A DNA stretch of 64,000 bases from Mycetocola_B reblochoni (GCF_003667525.1 NZ_RCUW01000001.1:310001-374000), one strand, 5' to 3'. Positions 15,842 through 24,382 are shown, counted from the first letter of the stretch. A program made the numbers and translations. Notes: generated by a model not told the origin, from the sequence alone.

Positions 15842-18334
15842 ATGAAGCCGATCAGCTCCGACCCCCTCGACCGGAACCGTTTCCCCGTCGACGAGTGGGC
15901 GCTCGTCGAGAACTCCCCCTCCGACGACGCCGGGGTGACCGAGACGGTGTTCTCGGTCGGCAACGGGTACTTCGGCATCCGCGGCAACGGCGACGAGGGC
16001 AGGGACGGCTACCAGCAGGGCACCTTCGTCAACGGCTTCCACGAGACGTGGCCGATCCGGCACGCCGAGGAGGCGTTCGGCTTCGCCCGCGTCGGCCAGA
16101 CCATCATCAACGCCCCCGACGCCAAGACCATCCGCCTCTACGTCGACGACGAGCCGTTCTCGGTCAACGACGCCGACATCCTGGAGTACTCCCGCCGGCT
16201 CGACTTCCGCGGCGGGTTCCTCGAGCGCGACATCCTCTGGCGTACCCCGGCGGGCAAGCGCGTGCGCGTGTTCTCGCGGCGCTTCGCCTCGTTCAACGAC
16301 CGCCACCTCGGCGTCATCGAGTACGAGGTGACCGTGCTCGACGATCGTGCGTCGCTCCTGCTGTCCAGCCAGATCATCAACCGACAGGACACGGTCGACG
16401 ACTACGAGCCCGCGAGCGCCGGGCTCGGCGGCCCGATCGACCCCCGCAAGGCCGAGTCGTTCGACGAGCGCGTCCTGCGGCCCCGCTTCAAGGACGCCAC
16501 CGGGTCCCGTCAGGTGCTCGGCTATCGCACCACGAACTCCAAGATGACCATCGCCGTGGGTGCCGAGCACCGGCTCGAGTCGGCCGACGCCTGGTCGGAG
16601 ACCACCCTCATCGACGACGACATCGCCAAGCAGGTGTACCGGGTCCAGGCGACGCCGGGGCAGACGACGCGGCTGGTCAAGACGATCAGCTACCACACCT
16701 CCCGCGGCGTGCCGACGCGCGAGCTCGCCGACCGCTGCAACCGCACCCTCGACCGGGCGGCGGAGAGCGGCGTCCGGGCACTGTTCGACGCGCAGCGCGA
16801 GTGGCTCGACGCCTACTGGGAACGCACGGACGTCACCGTCGCCGGGCAGCCCGAGATCCAGCAGGCCGTGCGGTGGAACCTCTTCCAGCTCGCCCAGGCC
16901 AGCGCGCGAAGCGACGGCCAGGGCGTGGCCGCGAAGGGCGTGTCCGGCTCGGGCTACGGCGGTCACTACTTCTGGGACACCGAGATCTATGTGCTCCCCT
17001 ACCTCAGCTACACCTCGCCGAACGCGGCGCGCAACGCGCTCCGGTTCCGACACGGGATGCTCGACGCCGCACGCGAGCGGGCGGGCGAGCTCAACCAGCG
17101 CGGGGCGCTGTTCCCCTGGCGGACGATCAACGGCCTCGAGTCGAGCGCCTACTACGCCGCGGGCACGGCGCAGTACCACATCGACGCGGACATCGCCCAC
17201 GCGCTCACGCAGTACGTCGGCATCACCGGCGACACCGACTTCCTCGTCAGGGCCGGCGCCGAGATCCTCATCGAGACGGCGCGGCTCTGGGTCGATCTGG
17301 GCTTCTGGCGCAGCAACGGCGACCGCTCCTTCCACATCGACGGCGTGACCGGACCGGACGAGTACACCGCCGTCGTCGACGACAACCTGTACACGAACGT
17401 CATGGCCAGGGAGAACCTGCGCTCCGCCGTCGCCGCCTGCCGGTTCCTCGCGGAGAACGACCCCACCGCGTACGCGCTGCTCGCCGACCGCCTCGACCTG
17501 CACGAGTCGGAGCTCGGCAACTGGGCGAACGCGGCCGAGGCGATGGAGATCCCCTACGACGAGCACCTGGGCATCCACGCGCAGGACGCCGATTTCCTCG
17601 ACAAGGAGCTCTGGGACCTCGAAAAGACGCCGGAGTCCAAGCGGCCGCTGCTGCTGCACTACCACCCCCTCGTCATCTACCGCTTCCAGGTGCTGAAGCA
17701 GGCGGACGTCGTGCTCGCCCTGCTGCTGCAGGGGCAGGAGTTCACGCTCGACCAGAAGCGGCGCGACTTCGAGTACTACGACGCCCTCACGACGGGCGAC
17801 TCGACGCTGTCAGCCGTTGTTCAGTCCGTCATCGCCGCGGAGGTCGGCTACGCCACCCTCGCGGGTGAGTACTTCCTGCAGGCGCTCTTCGTCGACCTCG
17901 CCGACCTGCACCACAACGCGAGCGACGGGGTCCATGTCGCCTCGACGGGCGGTATCTGGACGGCCCTCGTCTACGGCTTCGCCGGCATGCGCGACCCGGG
18001 CGGGGTCATCAACTTCGAGCCGCGGCTGCCGTGCGACTGGGACGAGCTGACCTTCCGCCTGACGATCAGGGGCACGCGGGTGCGCGTGACCCTCACCCGC
18101 ACGGAGATGAGCTTCACCGTCGAGGAGGGCACCGGCGCCGACGTGTCCGTCTGCGGCACGCCCGTGCACGTCCGTGCGGGCGAGCCCGTCTCCGTCGCTC
18201 TCGCCGGCCAGGGGCCGGTCGTCACGGAGGAGGCGCCGAGCACGAGCACGATCACGGGGACGGTGCGCGAGGACGGCTCGGTCGTGACGGCGTCGATCCC
18301 GACGATCTCGTCCCTGCCCTGGGGCACCGAGTAG
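15842..18334 (+). CDS. GH65 family disaccharide phosphorylase (maltose/trehalose/kojibiose type)
   Basis: Inverting phosphorolysis of an alpha-glucosyl disaccharide to beta-glucose-1-phosphate and glucose. The 830 residues have the full GH65 order: N-terminal beta-sandwich (ETVFSVGNGYFGIRGN near 40-55), linker, (alpha/alpha)6 barrel and C-terminal beta domain. The general acid Glu507 lies in VTGPDEYTAVVDDN. GYGGHYFWDTEIYVLPYL and YRFQVLKQADVVLALLL are the substrate-side signatures, and HVASTGGIW suits a phosphate loop. GGAAGG lies 10 nt before the ATG. Disaccharide specificity (maltose, trehalose, kojibiose or nigerose) cannot be told from the sequence. Confidence 0.93.
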   Translation: MKPISSDPLDRNRFPVDEWALVENSPSDDAGVTETVFSVGNGYFGIRGNGDEGRDGYQQGTFVNGFHETWPIRHAEEAFGFARVGQTIINAPDAKTIRLYVDDEPFSVNDADILEYSRRLDFRGGFLERDILWRTPAGKRVRVFSRRFASFNDRHLGVIEYEVTVLDDRASLLLSSQIINRQDTVDDYEPASAGLGGPIDPRKAESFDERVLRPRFKDATGSRQVLGYRTTNSKMTIAVGAEHRLESADAWSETTLIDDDIAKQVYRVQATPGQTTRLVKTISYHTSRGVPTRELADRCNRTLDRAAESGVRALFDAQREWLDAYWERTDVTVAGQPEIQQAVRWNLFQLAQASARSDGQGVAAKGVSGSGYGGHYFWDTEIYVLPYLSYTSPNAARNALRFRHGMLDAARERAGELNQRGALFPWRTINGLESSAYYAAGTAQYHIDADIAHALTQYVGITGDTDFLVRAGAEILIETARLWVDLGFWRSNGDRSFHIDGVTGPDEYTAVVDDNLYTNVMARENLRSAVAACRFLAENDPTAYALLADRLDLHESELGNWANAAEAMEIPYDEHLGIHAQDADFLDKELWDLEKTPESKRPLLLHYHPLVIYRFQVLKQADVVLALLLQGQEFTLDQKRRDFEYYDALTTGDSTLSAVVQSVIAAEVGYATLAGEYFLQALFVDLADLHHNASDGVHVASTGGIWTALVYGFAGMRDPGGVINFEPRLPCDWDELTFRLTIRGTRVRVTLTRTEMSFTVEEGTGADVSVCGTPVHVRAGEPVSVALAGQGPVVTEEAPSTSTITGTVREDGSVVTASIPTISSLPWGTE

Positions 18335-18395
18335 CGGAGGTCGACGCGCCCTCGCCGGCCGACTCGGCCCGGACCTCAGCGGACGAGCCGCCGGT

Positions 18396-18434
18396 CCGGG
18401 CCGCCGACCCGGGCCGCCGACCCGGGCCGCCGGC
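18396..18434. repeat. Three tandem 13-bp repeats
   Basis: Unit CCGGGCCGCCGAC at 18396, 18409 and 18422, the last with one change. It lies in the noncoding gap (18335-18500) after the GH65 gene. Confidence 0.75.
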
Positions 18435-18500
18435 TCGTGGGCGTCGAGCCCCGGCGTCAGCGGCCGGCTGCCGGGTGCCGGCTGATGCCGGGCCGAGGGG

Positions 18501-18914
18501 CTAGCGCTTCTCGCAGGCGACGCCGTCCTTGTCCCTGTCGTGCTTGGCGTTGGCCTTGTAGAGCGCATCGTTGCGGGTGAAGTTCGTCACCGGCTTCGTC
18601 TTGCCCCTGACGCGGTCCTTCGCCTTCGTCAGCCCGACGCCATGGGGGTGCTTCTTCTGCAGGGCCGTGCAGTTCTTGTAGACGACGGGCTTCTTGGCGG
18701 GCAGCAGAGCGGGAGCGAACGCACGGACCGCGGCGGCCGAGCTCACAGCGGGACCGAACGGATGCGCGGTGACCGCCGTCACCGACGACACGGCATCGGT
18801 CACCGCGGCGCTGGAGTGGAGCGGCTGGGCGCTCGCGGCACCGCCCGCCCCGCATCCGAGGGCGAGGCACGCCGTGGCAACGAGGGAGGCGAGGGTCAAG
18901 CGGCTGCGGTTCAT
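18501..18914 (-). CDS. Excalibur calcium-binding domain protein, exported
   Basis: A 137-residue exported protein of unknown role. The N-terminus has a basic start, a hydrophobic helix and a lipobox-like LALGC (Cys21), so it may be a lipoprotein. The C-terminal domain (about 78-137) is a typical Excalibur module: VYKNCTALQKKHPHGVG, the NDALYKANAKHDRDKDGVAC acidic EF-hand-like loop, and two conserved Cys. A -10-like TACCCT (minus strand, 18961-18956) and AAGGACCCCC precede ATG 18914. Confidence 0.88.
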   Translation of the reverse strand: MNRSRLTLASLVATACLALGCGAGGAASAQPLHSSAAVTDAVSSVTAVTAHPFGPAVSSAAAVRAFAPALLPAKKPVVYKNCTALQKKHPHGVGLTKAKDRVRGKTKPVTNFTRNDALYKANAKHDRDKDGVACEKR

Positions 18915-19123
18915 GGGGGTCCTTCGGCTTCGTGCCGGAGAGCACCGACGATCTCAGGGTAGCGACGGGGGCGAACCTCCCTGCCCGCGCACGGACCCCC
19001 AGAACCGGGGACGTCGCGCCCAGTCGCGGACGCGGGCACTCCGGATGGGACGCCGGCACAAACGCCGACGAGACGCCCGGGACAGGCAGCCGGGGCAGCC
19101 GCGCGGTGATGAACGCAGACGAG

Positions 19124-19182
19124 ACGCCCGGCACGGACGCCCGGCACGGACGCCCGGCACGGACGCCCGGCACGGACGCCCG
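19124..19182. repeat. Four-and-a-half tandem 13-bp repeats
   Basis: Unit ACGCCCGGCACGG at 19124, 19137, 19150 and 19163, identical, then a partial copy. It differs from the 13-bp unit at 18396 but has the same period. Confidence 0.85.
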
Positions 19183-19222
19183 ATGCCCCGGATGTCGCCG
19201 TGCGGCGACGTCCGGGGCATCG
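19181..19222 (-). terminator. Hairpin after the four-helix membrane gene
   Basis: A 20-bp stem (arms 19181-19200 and 19203-19222) with a 2-nt loop and a single G-T mismatch. It starts 22 bp after the stop of the minus-strand gene at 19244. It has no T tract. The end of the tandem array forms its outer arm. Confidence 0.7.
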
Positions 19223-19243
19223 GAGCCGGGGTGCGGCGGTGGG

Positions 19244-19621
19244 CTAGGCCGAGACCGCGTTGTCGTTCTTCCAGCGGCGCGCGGCGATGAACGAGCGCAC
19301 ACCGAGCACGATGAACACGATGAGGGCGACGAAGGTGATCGTGCTCGTGATGATCGCGAGCGGGCGCTCGGCCGTTCCGGCGAACAGCTCGCCGATCTTG
19401 ACCACGTTCATCGCGGTGCCCGCGACGCCGATCACCGCGACGACGAGCGCGATGTGCACGCCGATCTTCTGGCTCTTCGTCGCGATCGCGCCGCTGATCA
19501 GCATGACCACGCCGAGGAACGCGGGGATGAGGGCCGTGGCGCTCTTCGATTCGGACAGCGCCCAACCGATCACCCCGACCACGACCAGGAGTCCGCCGAC
19601 GATGAAGGTGTTGCGCGTCAT
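19244..19621 (-). CDS. Small four-helix membrane protein, family not identified
   Basis: A 125-residue protein with four hydrophobic helices at about 5-22, 31-48, 57-76 and 91-113, short polar loops, and a basic C-terminal end (FIAARRWKNDNAVSA). I do not recognise a named domain with certainty; the size and spacing suit small actinobacterial membrane proteins of unknown function. I start at ATG 19621 (MTRNTFIVGG); the upstream in-frame ATG lies inside the control region. The inverted repeat at 19671-19710 is a candidate operator for it. Confidence 0.7.
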   Translation of the reverse strand: MTRNTFIVGGLLVVVGVIGWALSESKSATALIPAFLGVVMLISGAIATKSQKIGVHIALVVAVIGVAGTAMNVVKIGELFAGTAERPLAIITSTITFVALIVFIVLGVRSFIAARRWKNDNAVSA

Positions 19622-19670
19622 TCCGCTCTCGCTTTCTGTTCGGCCCGGTCCGCGATGCGGACGGCGGGCG

Positions 19671-19710
19671 CATGATCCGTCCGACAACTGTACCAATCGG
19701 ACGGTTCATG
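19671..19710. promoter_or_regulatory. Long inverted repeat upstream of the four-helix gene
   Basis: Arms CATGATCCGTCCGA and TCGGACGGTTCATG (13 of 14 matching) around 12 nt (CAACTGTACCAA). Near its centre, AACTGTACCAATCGGACGGTT is itself partly symmetric, as in TetR sites. It lies about 50 bp before the gene start. Confidence 0.4.
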
Positions 19711-19757
19711 TCCGGGCCAGGGTGCCGCCCACGAGGAGCCACCGACCGGCGCCCCGA

Positions 19758-19838
19758 CGACGCCACTGCTCACCGGTGCAACGTCGATACTTATCGGCGC
19801 CGCGTCGACACTTACCGGCGCGACGCCACTGCTCACCG
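19758..19838. repeat. 18-bp direct repeat with degenerate spacer copies
   Basis: CGACGCCACTGCTCACCG occurs at 19758-19775 and 19821-19838. Between them lie two related ~20-bp units (GTCGATACTTATCGGCG and GTCGACACTTACCGGCG). The array fills the gap before the antiporter stop. Confidence 0.6.
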
Positions 19839-19846
19839 CCGCGAGG

Positions 19847-21598
19847 TCAGCGCTCGCCGCCGCCCTGGTCGTAGCGGGACTCCTCGTCGTCGAGCGCCGC
19901 GGCCGCACGGCCGAGCACCCGGGAGCTGTGCGACCCCGACGACCGGGCGTCCAGCAGTGCGGCGCGCTCCGCCTGCAGCATCAGGACGCGCAGCTCGCGG
20001 TACTGACTCCGCGTGCTCGACACGCCCTCCCCCTCGAGGAGGCGCTTCGACTGGCCCCTGCGCTCCGCCTCGCGCCGCAGTCGCTCGACGATCTCCGCCG
20101 AGAACGGCTCGCCGTTGTGCTGGCGCAGGTTGGGGTTGTCCAGGGCGGCCATCCCCTCGCGGTTGAGGTCGGTCATCAGCTCGATCAGCTCGAGCCGGTC
20201 GGCGTCCTCGTCGGAGCCAGTGATGCCGAGCTTCGTGATCAGGAGCGGAAGCGTCCCGCCCTGGACGACGAGGGTGACGAGCGCGACCGTGAAGGCGAGG
20301 AGGATGAGCGTCGAGCGGTACGGGATGTCGGCCGGCAGCGTCTGCGCCGCGGCGAGCGTGACGACGCCGCGCATGCCGGACCAGGCCAGGACCGCGCCAC
20401 CGCGCCAGCCCAGCCCCTCCTTGACGTAGAAGTCGACGTCGCCTCGCTTGCGCCGCAGCCGCCGCTCGACCTGGCGCAGCCGGCCGCTGCGCTTGGCGAG
20501 CGCCCGCTGCTCCCTGGGGCTGTCCCCCGCCTCGGGCAGCTCGAACTGCGAGATCCGCTCCATGGCGTCGTCGAGCCACTCGCCCATCGATCCGGCCCGG
20601 CGCTGGTCCCGCCGCAGGCTCGCGATCAGCGGGATGACGAACGCAACCCTGACGACGGCGAGCACGAGGACCGCGAGCAGCCCGAGGACCACGGCGTGCA
20701 GCACGCCCTGGTGCTCCGCCTCGGCGTCGGTGATGAGGGCGTGGAGCTCGTAGCCCATCAGAAGGAACACGCCGTTCTCGAGCACCAGCTGGATGGTTCG
20801 CCAGTTGGTGCGCTCGGCGATACGGTCCTGGGGGGAGAAGTACTTGGCGCTCTGGTGCCCCGTGATCAGTCCCGCGACGACGACGGACAGCACGCCGGAG
20901 GCGTTGAGCTCCTCGGCCGGGAGGAACGCCAGGAACGGCACCCCGAACGAGATCGCCGTCGTGAGCACGGGGTCGTCGAGCTTGGACCTGATCCACACCG
21001 TCGCGGCGCCGACGAGGACGCCCACCGCGATGGCCACGAGGACGGCGTAGCCGAAGTCGCCGATCACGCCCCAGAAGCTCACCGCACCCGCGGTCGCGGC
21101 GATCGCCGATCGGAGCAGCACGAGCGCCGTCGCGTCGTTGACCAGGCCCTCGCCCTCGAGAACCGTGACCAGCCGCGGGGGCAGGCCGAGCCGCTTGCCG
21201 ATCGAGGTCGCCGCGACCGCGTCCGGCGGGCTGACGACGGCGCCGAGGGCGATGGCCGCGGGGAGGGAGAGGTCGGGGAGCAGCCACCACAGCAGCAGCC
21301 CGATCACGCCGGCGGACACGACGACGAGCCCGACGCTCAGCCCGGTGATCGCCTTGACGTTGCGCCGGAAGTCCGCGATGGGCACGTTGACCGCGGCGGA
21401 GTACAGGATCGGCGGGAGCACGATGGTGAGGATCAGCTCGGGCTCGACCTCGAGCTCGGGAGCACCGGGGATGAAGGAGCAGCCCACCCCGACGAGCACG
21501 AGGATGATCGGCGCCGCGACGCCGAGCTTGGGCGCAACCCAGGAGACGGCCACGATGATCATCAGTGCGGCGACGGCGAACACGACGACCTCGGTCAT
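19847..21598 (-). CDS. Na+/H+ antiporter, CPA1 family
   Basis: Monovalent cation/proton antiporter of the cytoplasmic membrane. The 583 residues have about 12 helices in the first ~410 positions, then a long hydrophilic C-terminal domain. The transport core has AIALGAVVSPPDAVAATSIG and EGEGLVNDATALVLLRSA, the latter with the Asn-Asp pair of electroneutral CPA1 members; ARG-like MRGVVTLAAAQTLP is the conserved cation site of the second half. I start at ATG 21598 (MTEVVVFAVAALM), preceded by AAGAGGC. It lies 41 bp downstream of a MarR gene and is likely in its operon. Confidence 0.92.
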   Translation of the reverse strand: MTEVVVFAVAALMIIVAVSWVAPKLGVAAPIILVLVGVGCSFIPGAPELEVEPELILTIVLPPILYSAAVNVPIADFRRNVKAITGLSVGLVVVSAGVIGLLLWWLLPDLSLPAAIALGAVVSPPDAVAATSIGKRLGLPPRLVTVLEGEGLVNDATALVLLRSAIAATAGAVSFWGVIGDFGYAVLVAIAVGVLVGAATVWIRSKLDDPVLTTAISFGVPFLAFLPAEELNASGVLSVVVAGLITGHQSAKYFSPQDRIAERTNWRTIQLVLENGVFLLMGYELHALITDAEAEHQGVLHAVVLGLLAVLVLAVVRVAFVIPLIASLRRDQRRAGSMGEWLDDAMERISQFELPEAGDSPREQRALAKRSGRLRQVERRLRRKRGDVDFYVKEGLGWRGGAVLAWSGMRGVVTLAAAQTLPADIPYRSTLILLAFTVALVTLVVQGGTLPLLITKLGITGSDEDADRLELIELMTDLNREGMAALDNPNLRQHNGEPFSAEIVERLRREAERRGQSKRLLEGEGVSSTRSQYRELRVLMLQAERAALLDARSSGSHSSRVLGRAAAALDDEESRYDQGGGER

Positions 21599-21639
21599 GC
21601 CTCTTCCCTTCTGCAGCGCGCCCCTCGCGCCCGACCAGG

Positions 21640-22158
21640 TTACTGCCCGCGGCGGGGGCGGACGGCCGAGCGGGCGTCGATGATGCGAGTGATGTAGCCG
21701 GCGAAGCGGTGCAGGTCGTCGGCGCTCCACGTCGACAGCACGCTGTGCATGTCGAGCGGGCCGTCGGGAACGATGTCCTTCAGCCGGCGCGCGCCCTCAG
21801 GCGTCAGCTCCATCAGCCGGGCCCTGCCGTCGGCCGGGTCGGTCACGAGGCGCGCCAGCCCGAGATCCGTCAGCTGCCGGATCTGCCTGCTGACGACGCT
21901 GCGGTCGACGGCGAGCCGGTCGGCCGCGGCCGAGGGGGACATCGGTCCGTTGTTCTCGACCAGCCGGAGGAGCTTGAGCCCGAACGGCTGCAGTGCGGGG
22001 TCGACGGCCGCCGCCGCGCTGCGCACGGCGGTCCTGATGTGGCCGGCGATCGCCGACATGCGGTCCTGGACCTCGGCGACGGCGGCTTCCACCTGCGCCG
22101 CCTCGTCGGCATCGCGCGGCCGGGGACCATCGCCCGCGGCCGGAGCAACCTCCGCCAT
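21640..22158 (-). CDS. MarR family transcriptional regulator
   Basis: Dimeric winged-helix regulator of 172 residues. The DNA-binding region spans about 60-120: LKLLRLVENNGPMSPSAAAD, recognition helix DRSVVSRQIRQLTDLGLA, wing VTDPADGRARLMELTPEG. The N-terminal ~25 residues are Ala/Pro-rich and disordered. ATG 22158 follows GAGGAGAACGAGC. It precedes the antiporter on the same strand, so control of that gene and itself is likely; no clear palindrome is visible immediately upstream. Confidence 0.92.
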   Translation of the reverse strand: MAEVAPAAGDGPRPRDADEAAQVEAAVAEVQDRMSAIAGHIRTAVRSAAAAVDPALQPFGLKLLRLVENNGPMSPSAAADRLAVDRSVVSRQIRQLTDLGLARLVTDPADGRARLMELTPEGARRLKDIVPDGPLDMHSVLSTWSADDLHRFAGYITRIIDARSAVRPRRGQ

Positions 22159-22237
22159 GCTCGTTCTCCTCGACAGGGCGCGTTGGTGCGCCCACCCCCA
22201 TTTTGTCAGCGCCCCGCCCCTGCCGCATCCCTGGGAG

Positions 22238-22255
22238 TAAGGGTAGGCTCAGCAC
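22238..22255 (+). promoter_or_regulatory. IdeR/DtxR-like iron box over a -10 hexamer
   Basis: TAAGGGTAGGCTCAGCAC matches 12 of 18 positions of the actinobacterial iron box TTAGGTTAGGCTAACCTA and contains TAGGCT (22244-22249), a good -10 hexamer. A repressor bound here would block the promoter. It lies upstream of the siderophore-interacting protein gene, the kind of target IdeR controls. Confidence 0.5.
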
Positions 22256-22268
22256 GGCTCGCCAGCGC

Positions 22269-22322
22269 GGGGCCGGCAGCCGGAACGGGGCCGGCAGCCG
22301 AAACGCGGCCGGCGGCGCGAAC
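22269..22322. repeat. Three tandem 18-bp repeats
   Basis: GGGGCCGGCAGCCGGAAC at 22269, a close copy at 22287 and a more diverged one at 22305. They would fall in the 5' leader of the siderophore-interacting protein mRNA. Confidence 0.8.
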
Positions 22323-22409
22323 GGCGGACTGGGGCCGCATCGGCAGGAACGGCACCGGCAGGCGTCGCATGACGAGGACCCCGGACAGACACGGAACGGA
22401 CGGCACCCC

Positions 22410-23159
22410 ATGGCCCACAACTGGCAGCGCAGCGTCCTCCGCCTCATGCGCGTGACGAACCACCCCGTGACCGTCGTCGAGGTCCACGACCCGACGCCCT
22501 GGTACCGGCGGGTCGTGTTCCACGCGCCCGAGCTCGCCGAAGGCCTCGAGGTCTTCCCGACCCTGTGGCTGCGGCTCTGGGTGCCCAACCCCGCCAGGGG
22601 CGAGGGGTTCCTCAGCCAGCGCGGGTACACGGTCGTCGACGTCCGGCCCGAGGCGGGCATCTTCGCGCTCGAGTTCGTCCTGCACGACGTCGCCGGGCCG
22701 GCCGGCGACTGGGCGAAGGGGCTGGTGCCCGGCGTCACGGCCGAGGTCGCCCTCACCCCCGCCCACATCGCCCTGCCGGAGTGGGCGTCCCGGGTGCTGC
22801 TCGCGGGGGACGTCACCGCGCTCCCCGCCATCAACAGCTGGATCGACGTCATCCCCGACTCCATCGATGTGACCGTCCTCGTCGAGGAGGGCCACGCCGA
22901 CCGCGACCGCCTGCCCCGCCACGAGCGAACCGGTCGCCTCGGCTGGCAGTGGGTGACGCCCGGCCCCGAACGGGGTGAGGCCCTCGCCGAGGCGGTCCTC
23001 ACCACCGGCAGCGAGGGGACGGCGGGACTCTACGCCTGGGCGGCGGGCGAGCGGGCGCTGGTCAGGCACGTCCGATCGGCGCTCAAGAACGGGCTCGGCC
23101 TGGAGCGCAGCGCGCAGTTCTCGCAGAACTACTGGATCGAGGGCCGGTCGAGCGGGTGA
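22410..23159 (+). CDS. Siderophore-interacting protein (FAD-binding ferric reductase)
   Basis: Cytosolic NAD(P)H-flavin reductase of the SIP family, which reduces and releases iron from imported ferric siderophores. The 249 residues give an N-terminal FAD-binding barrel (VVEVHDPTPWYRRVVFHAPEL; LFVPN-equivalent LRLWVPN; QRGYTVVDVRPE) and a C-terminal NAD(P)H domain (LLAGDVTALPAINSWI; YAWAAGERALVRHVR; SQNYWIEG). I start at ATG 22410 (MAHNWQRSVL). The upstream frame stays open but only translates the tandem repeats and has no start signal. An IdeR-like box lies about 155 bp upstream. Confidence 0.92.
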   Translation: MAHNWQRSVLRLMRVTNHPVTVVEVHDPTPWYRRVVFHAPELAEGLEVFPTLWLRLWVPNPARGEGFLSQRGYTVVDVRPEAGIFALEFVLHDVAGPAGDWAKGLVPGVTAEVALTPAHIALPEWASRVLLAGDVTALPAINSWIDVIPDSIDVTVLVEEGHADRDRLPRHERTGRLGWQWVTPGPERGEALAEAVLTTGSEGTAGLYAWAAGERALVRHVRSALKNGLGLERSAQFSQNYWIEGRSSG

Positions 23160-23167
23160 GGCGCCGC

Positions 23168-23173
23168 TAGCAT
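23168..23173 (+). promoter_or_regulatory. Candidate -10 box of tag
   Basis: TAGCAT, giving an expected transcript start near 23180 and a ~30-nt leader that includes GGAAAGG before ATG 23210. Confidence 0.4.
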
Positions 23174-23209
23174 CGGCAGTGCCCGTCCCCGCGCCCGGAA
23201 AGGTCCCGC

Positions 23210-23863
23210 ATGCCCCACCCCGAACCCTCCCCCGCGGCCGGCAAACCCTCCGGCATCGACCCCGCCACGGCCGTCCCGGCCGAGAGCGGTGGACCGGTCC
23301 GCGGAGACGACGGGCTGCTCCGGACACCGTGGGCCGGAACCGACCCGCTGATGCGCGAGTACTACGACACAGAGTGGGGCTCCCCCGTCCGCACCGAGCA
23401 GGGCCTGTTCGAGCGGCTGAGCCTGGAGGCGTTCCAGTCCGGACTGTCCTGGGCGACGATCCTGCGCAAGCGCGAGGCGTTCCGCGCCGCGTTCCACGGG
23501 TTCGACGTGGACGCCGTCGCAGCCTTCGGCGACGCCGACGTCGAGCGGCTGCTGCAGGACGCCGGCATCGTCCGCAACAGGGCGAAGATCGTCGCGACGA
23601 TCGGGAACGCCCGCGCGACGGCCGCCCTGCGCCCCGAGGGTGGCCTTCCCGCGCTCATCTGGTCGCACCGCCCCGAGGTCCCGCTGCGTCCGCGCACCGT
23701 GGACGAGGTGCCGACCTCGACCCCCGAGTCGGTCGCCCTCGCCGCCGCGCTCCGCGCGCGGGGGTTCCGCTTCGTCGGCCCCACGACGATGTTCGCGCTC
23801 ATGGAGGCGACGGGCGTCGTCGACACCCGCCTCGTCGGCAGCCACCGCCGCGGCACGGACTGA
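23210..23863 (+). CDS. tag: DNA-3-methyladenine glycosylase I, lacking the zinc-snap Cys
   Basis: Excises 3-methyladenine from alkylated DNA. The product is 217 residues. A disordered ~38-residue N-terminal extension precedes the HhH glycosylase fold: YYDTEWGSPVRTEQGLFE, LSLEAFQSGLSWATILRKRE (catalytic Glu), and GFRFVGPTTMFALMEATGVV. E. coli Tag ties its termini with a zinc held by two Cys and two His. Here the N-terminal Cys position reads LRTPWAG and the C-terminal site ends LVGSHRRG, so both zinc Cys are missing. The rest of the fold is intact, so activity is probably kept. GGAAAGG lies 7 nt before the ATG. Confidence 0.93.
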   Translation: MPHPEPSPAAGKPSGIDPATAVPAESGGPVRGDDGLLRTPWAGTDPLMREYYDTEWGSPVRTEQGLFERLSLEAFQSGLSWATILRKREAFRAAFHGFDVDAVAAFGDADVERLLQDAGIVRNRAKIVATIGNARATAALRPEGGLPALIWSHRPEVPLRPRTVDEVPTSTPESVALAAALRARGFRFVGPTTMFALMEATGVVDTRLVGSHRRGTD

Positions 23864-23892
23864 CCGGACACCCGACGGCAGCCGGGACGAGA

Positions 23893-23928
23893 CGTCGGCG
23901 CCCCTCCGCGAACGGAGGGGCGCCGACG
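23893..23928. terminator. Bidirectional terminator hairpin
   Basis: A perfect 16-bp stem (arm CGTCGGCGCCCCTCCG) with a CGAA tetraloop, between the convergent tag and DUF4190 genes. Confidence 0.9.
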
Positions 23929-23947
23929 ATGCGAACCGGTCAGCGGA

Positions 23948-24382
23948 TCAGGACTCGTAGCTGCCGTACTCGTACATGAAGTTCGGGTCGTTCATGACCT
24001 GGTCCATCGCGGTGCCGATCGCGGCGAAGAACACGAGGGCGAAGATCAGGCCGACCAGGATGAAGACACCGCCGACGACGATCCCGGCGATCGCCAGGCC
24101 GCGGCCCGTCTCCCCCGTCTTGCGGATCTGCCCGAGCGCGACGGCGCCCATGATGATGCCGAGCAGGCTCGCGCCGACGAAGGGGGCGATCAGCGAGAAG
24201 ATCGCGAGCAGGCTGGTCTTGCCCTGCCGGCTCTCGGGGACGAAGCCGTCCGGCGTGGAGCCACCGACCGGAGGCGCCGTGTACACGGGCTCACCGTAGG
24301 GGGCGGGGGCGGACGGAGCGGTCTGACCGTAGGCGGGGGTGGGCTCGTTCGGCGTGCTGGGGGTGTTCTCCGGTGTGCTCAT
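23948..24382 (-). CDS. DUF4190 membrane protein
   Basis: A 144-residue protein of unknown function. Residues 1-50 are Pro/Thr/Ser-rich and disordered. Two membrane helices follow (about 58-82 and 96-122), with the polar segment QIRKTGETGRGLAIAGIVVG between them that marks DUF4190. The C-terminal tail is acidic and Tyr-rich (NFMYEYGSYES). GAGGAG precedes ATG 24382. It lies 31 bp after glyS and is probably co-transcribed. Confidence 0.87.
   Translation of the reverse strand: MSTPENTPSTPNEPTPAYGQTAPSAPAPYGEPVYTAPPVGGSTPDGFVPESRQGKTSLLAIFSLIAPFVGASLLGIIMGAVALGQIRKTGETGRGLAIAGIVVGGVFILVGLIFALVFFAAIGTAMDQVMNDPNFMYEYGSYES

Larger units (their letters stand above)
18915..19243. other. 329-bp gene-free region with repeats and a terminator
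   Basis: It holds the probable promoter of the Excalibur gene at its left end, degenerate copies of a GACGAGACGCCCGG motif (around 19068 and 19118), the 13-bp tandem array at 19124-19182 and the hairpin at 19181-19222. Several GC-rich open frames cross it, but none has a ribosome-binding site or recognisable protein features. Confidence 0.5.

Noticed and set aside
15599..17665. A 688-residue minus-strand ORF over the GH65 gene
   Set aside because: Shadow frame of a well-supported glycosidase; no domain-like segments.
19124..19182. CRISPR array
   Set aside because: Repeats are contiguous 13-bp units with no spacers, and no cas genes are present.
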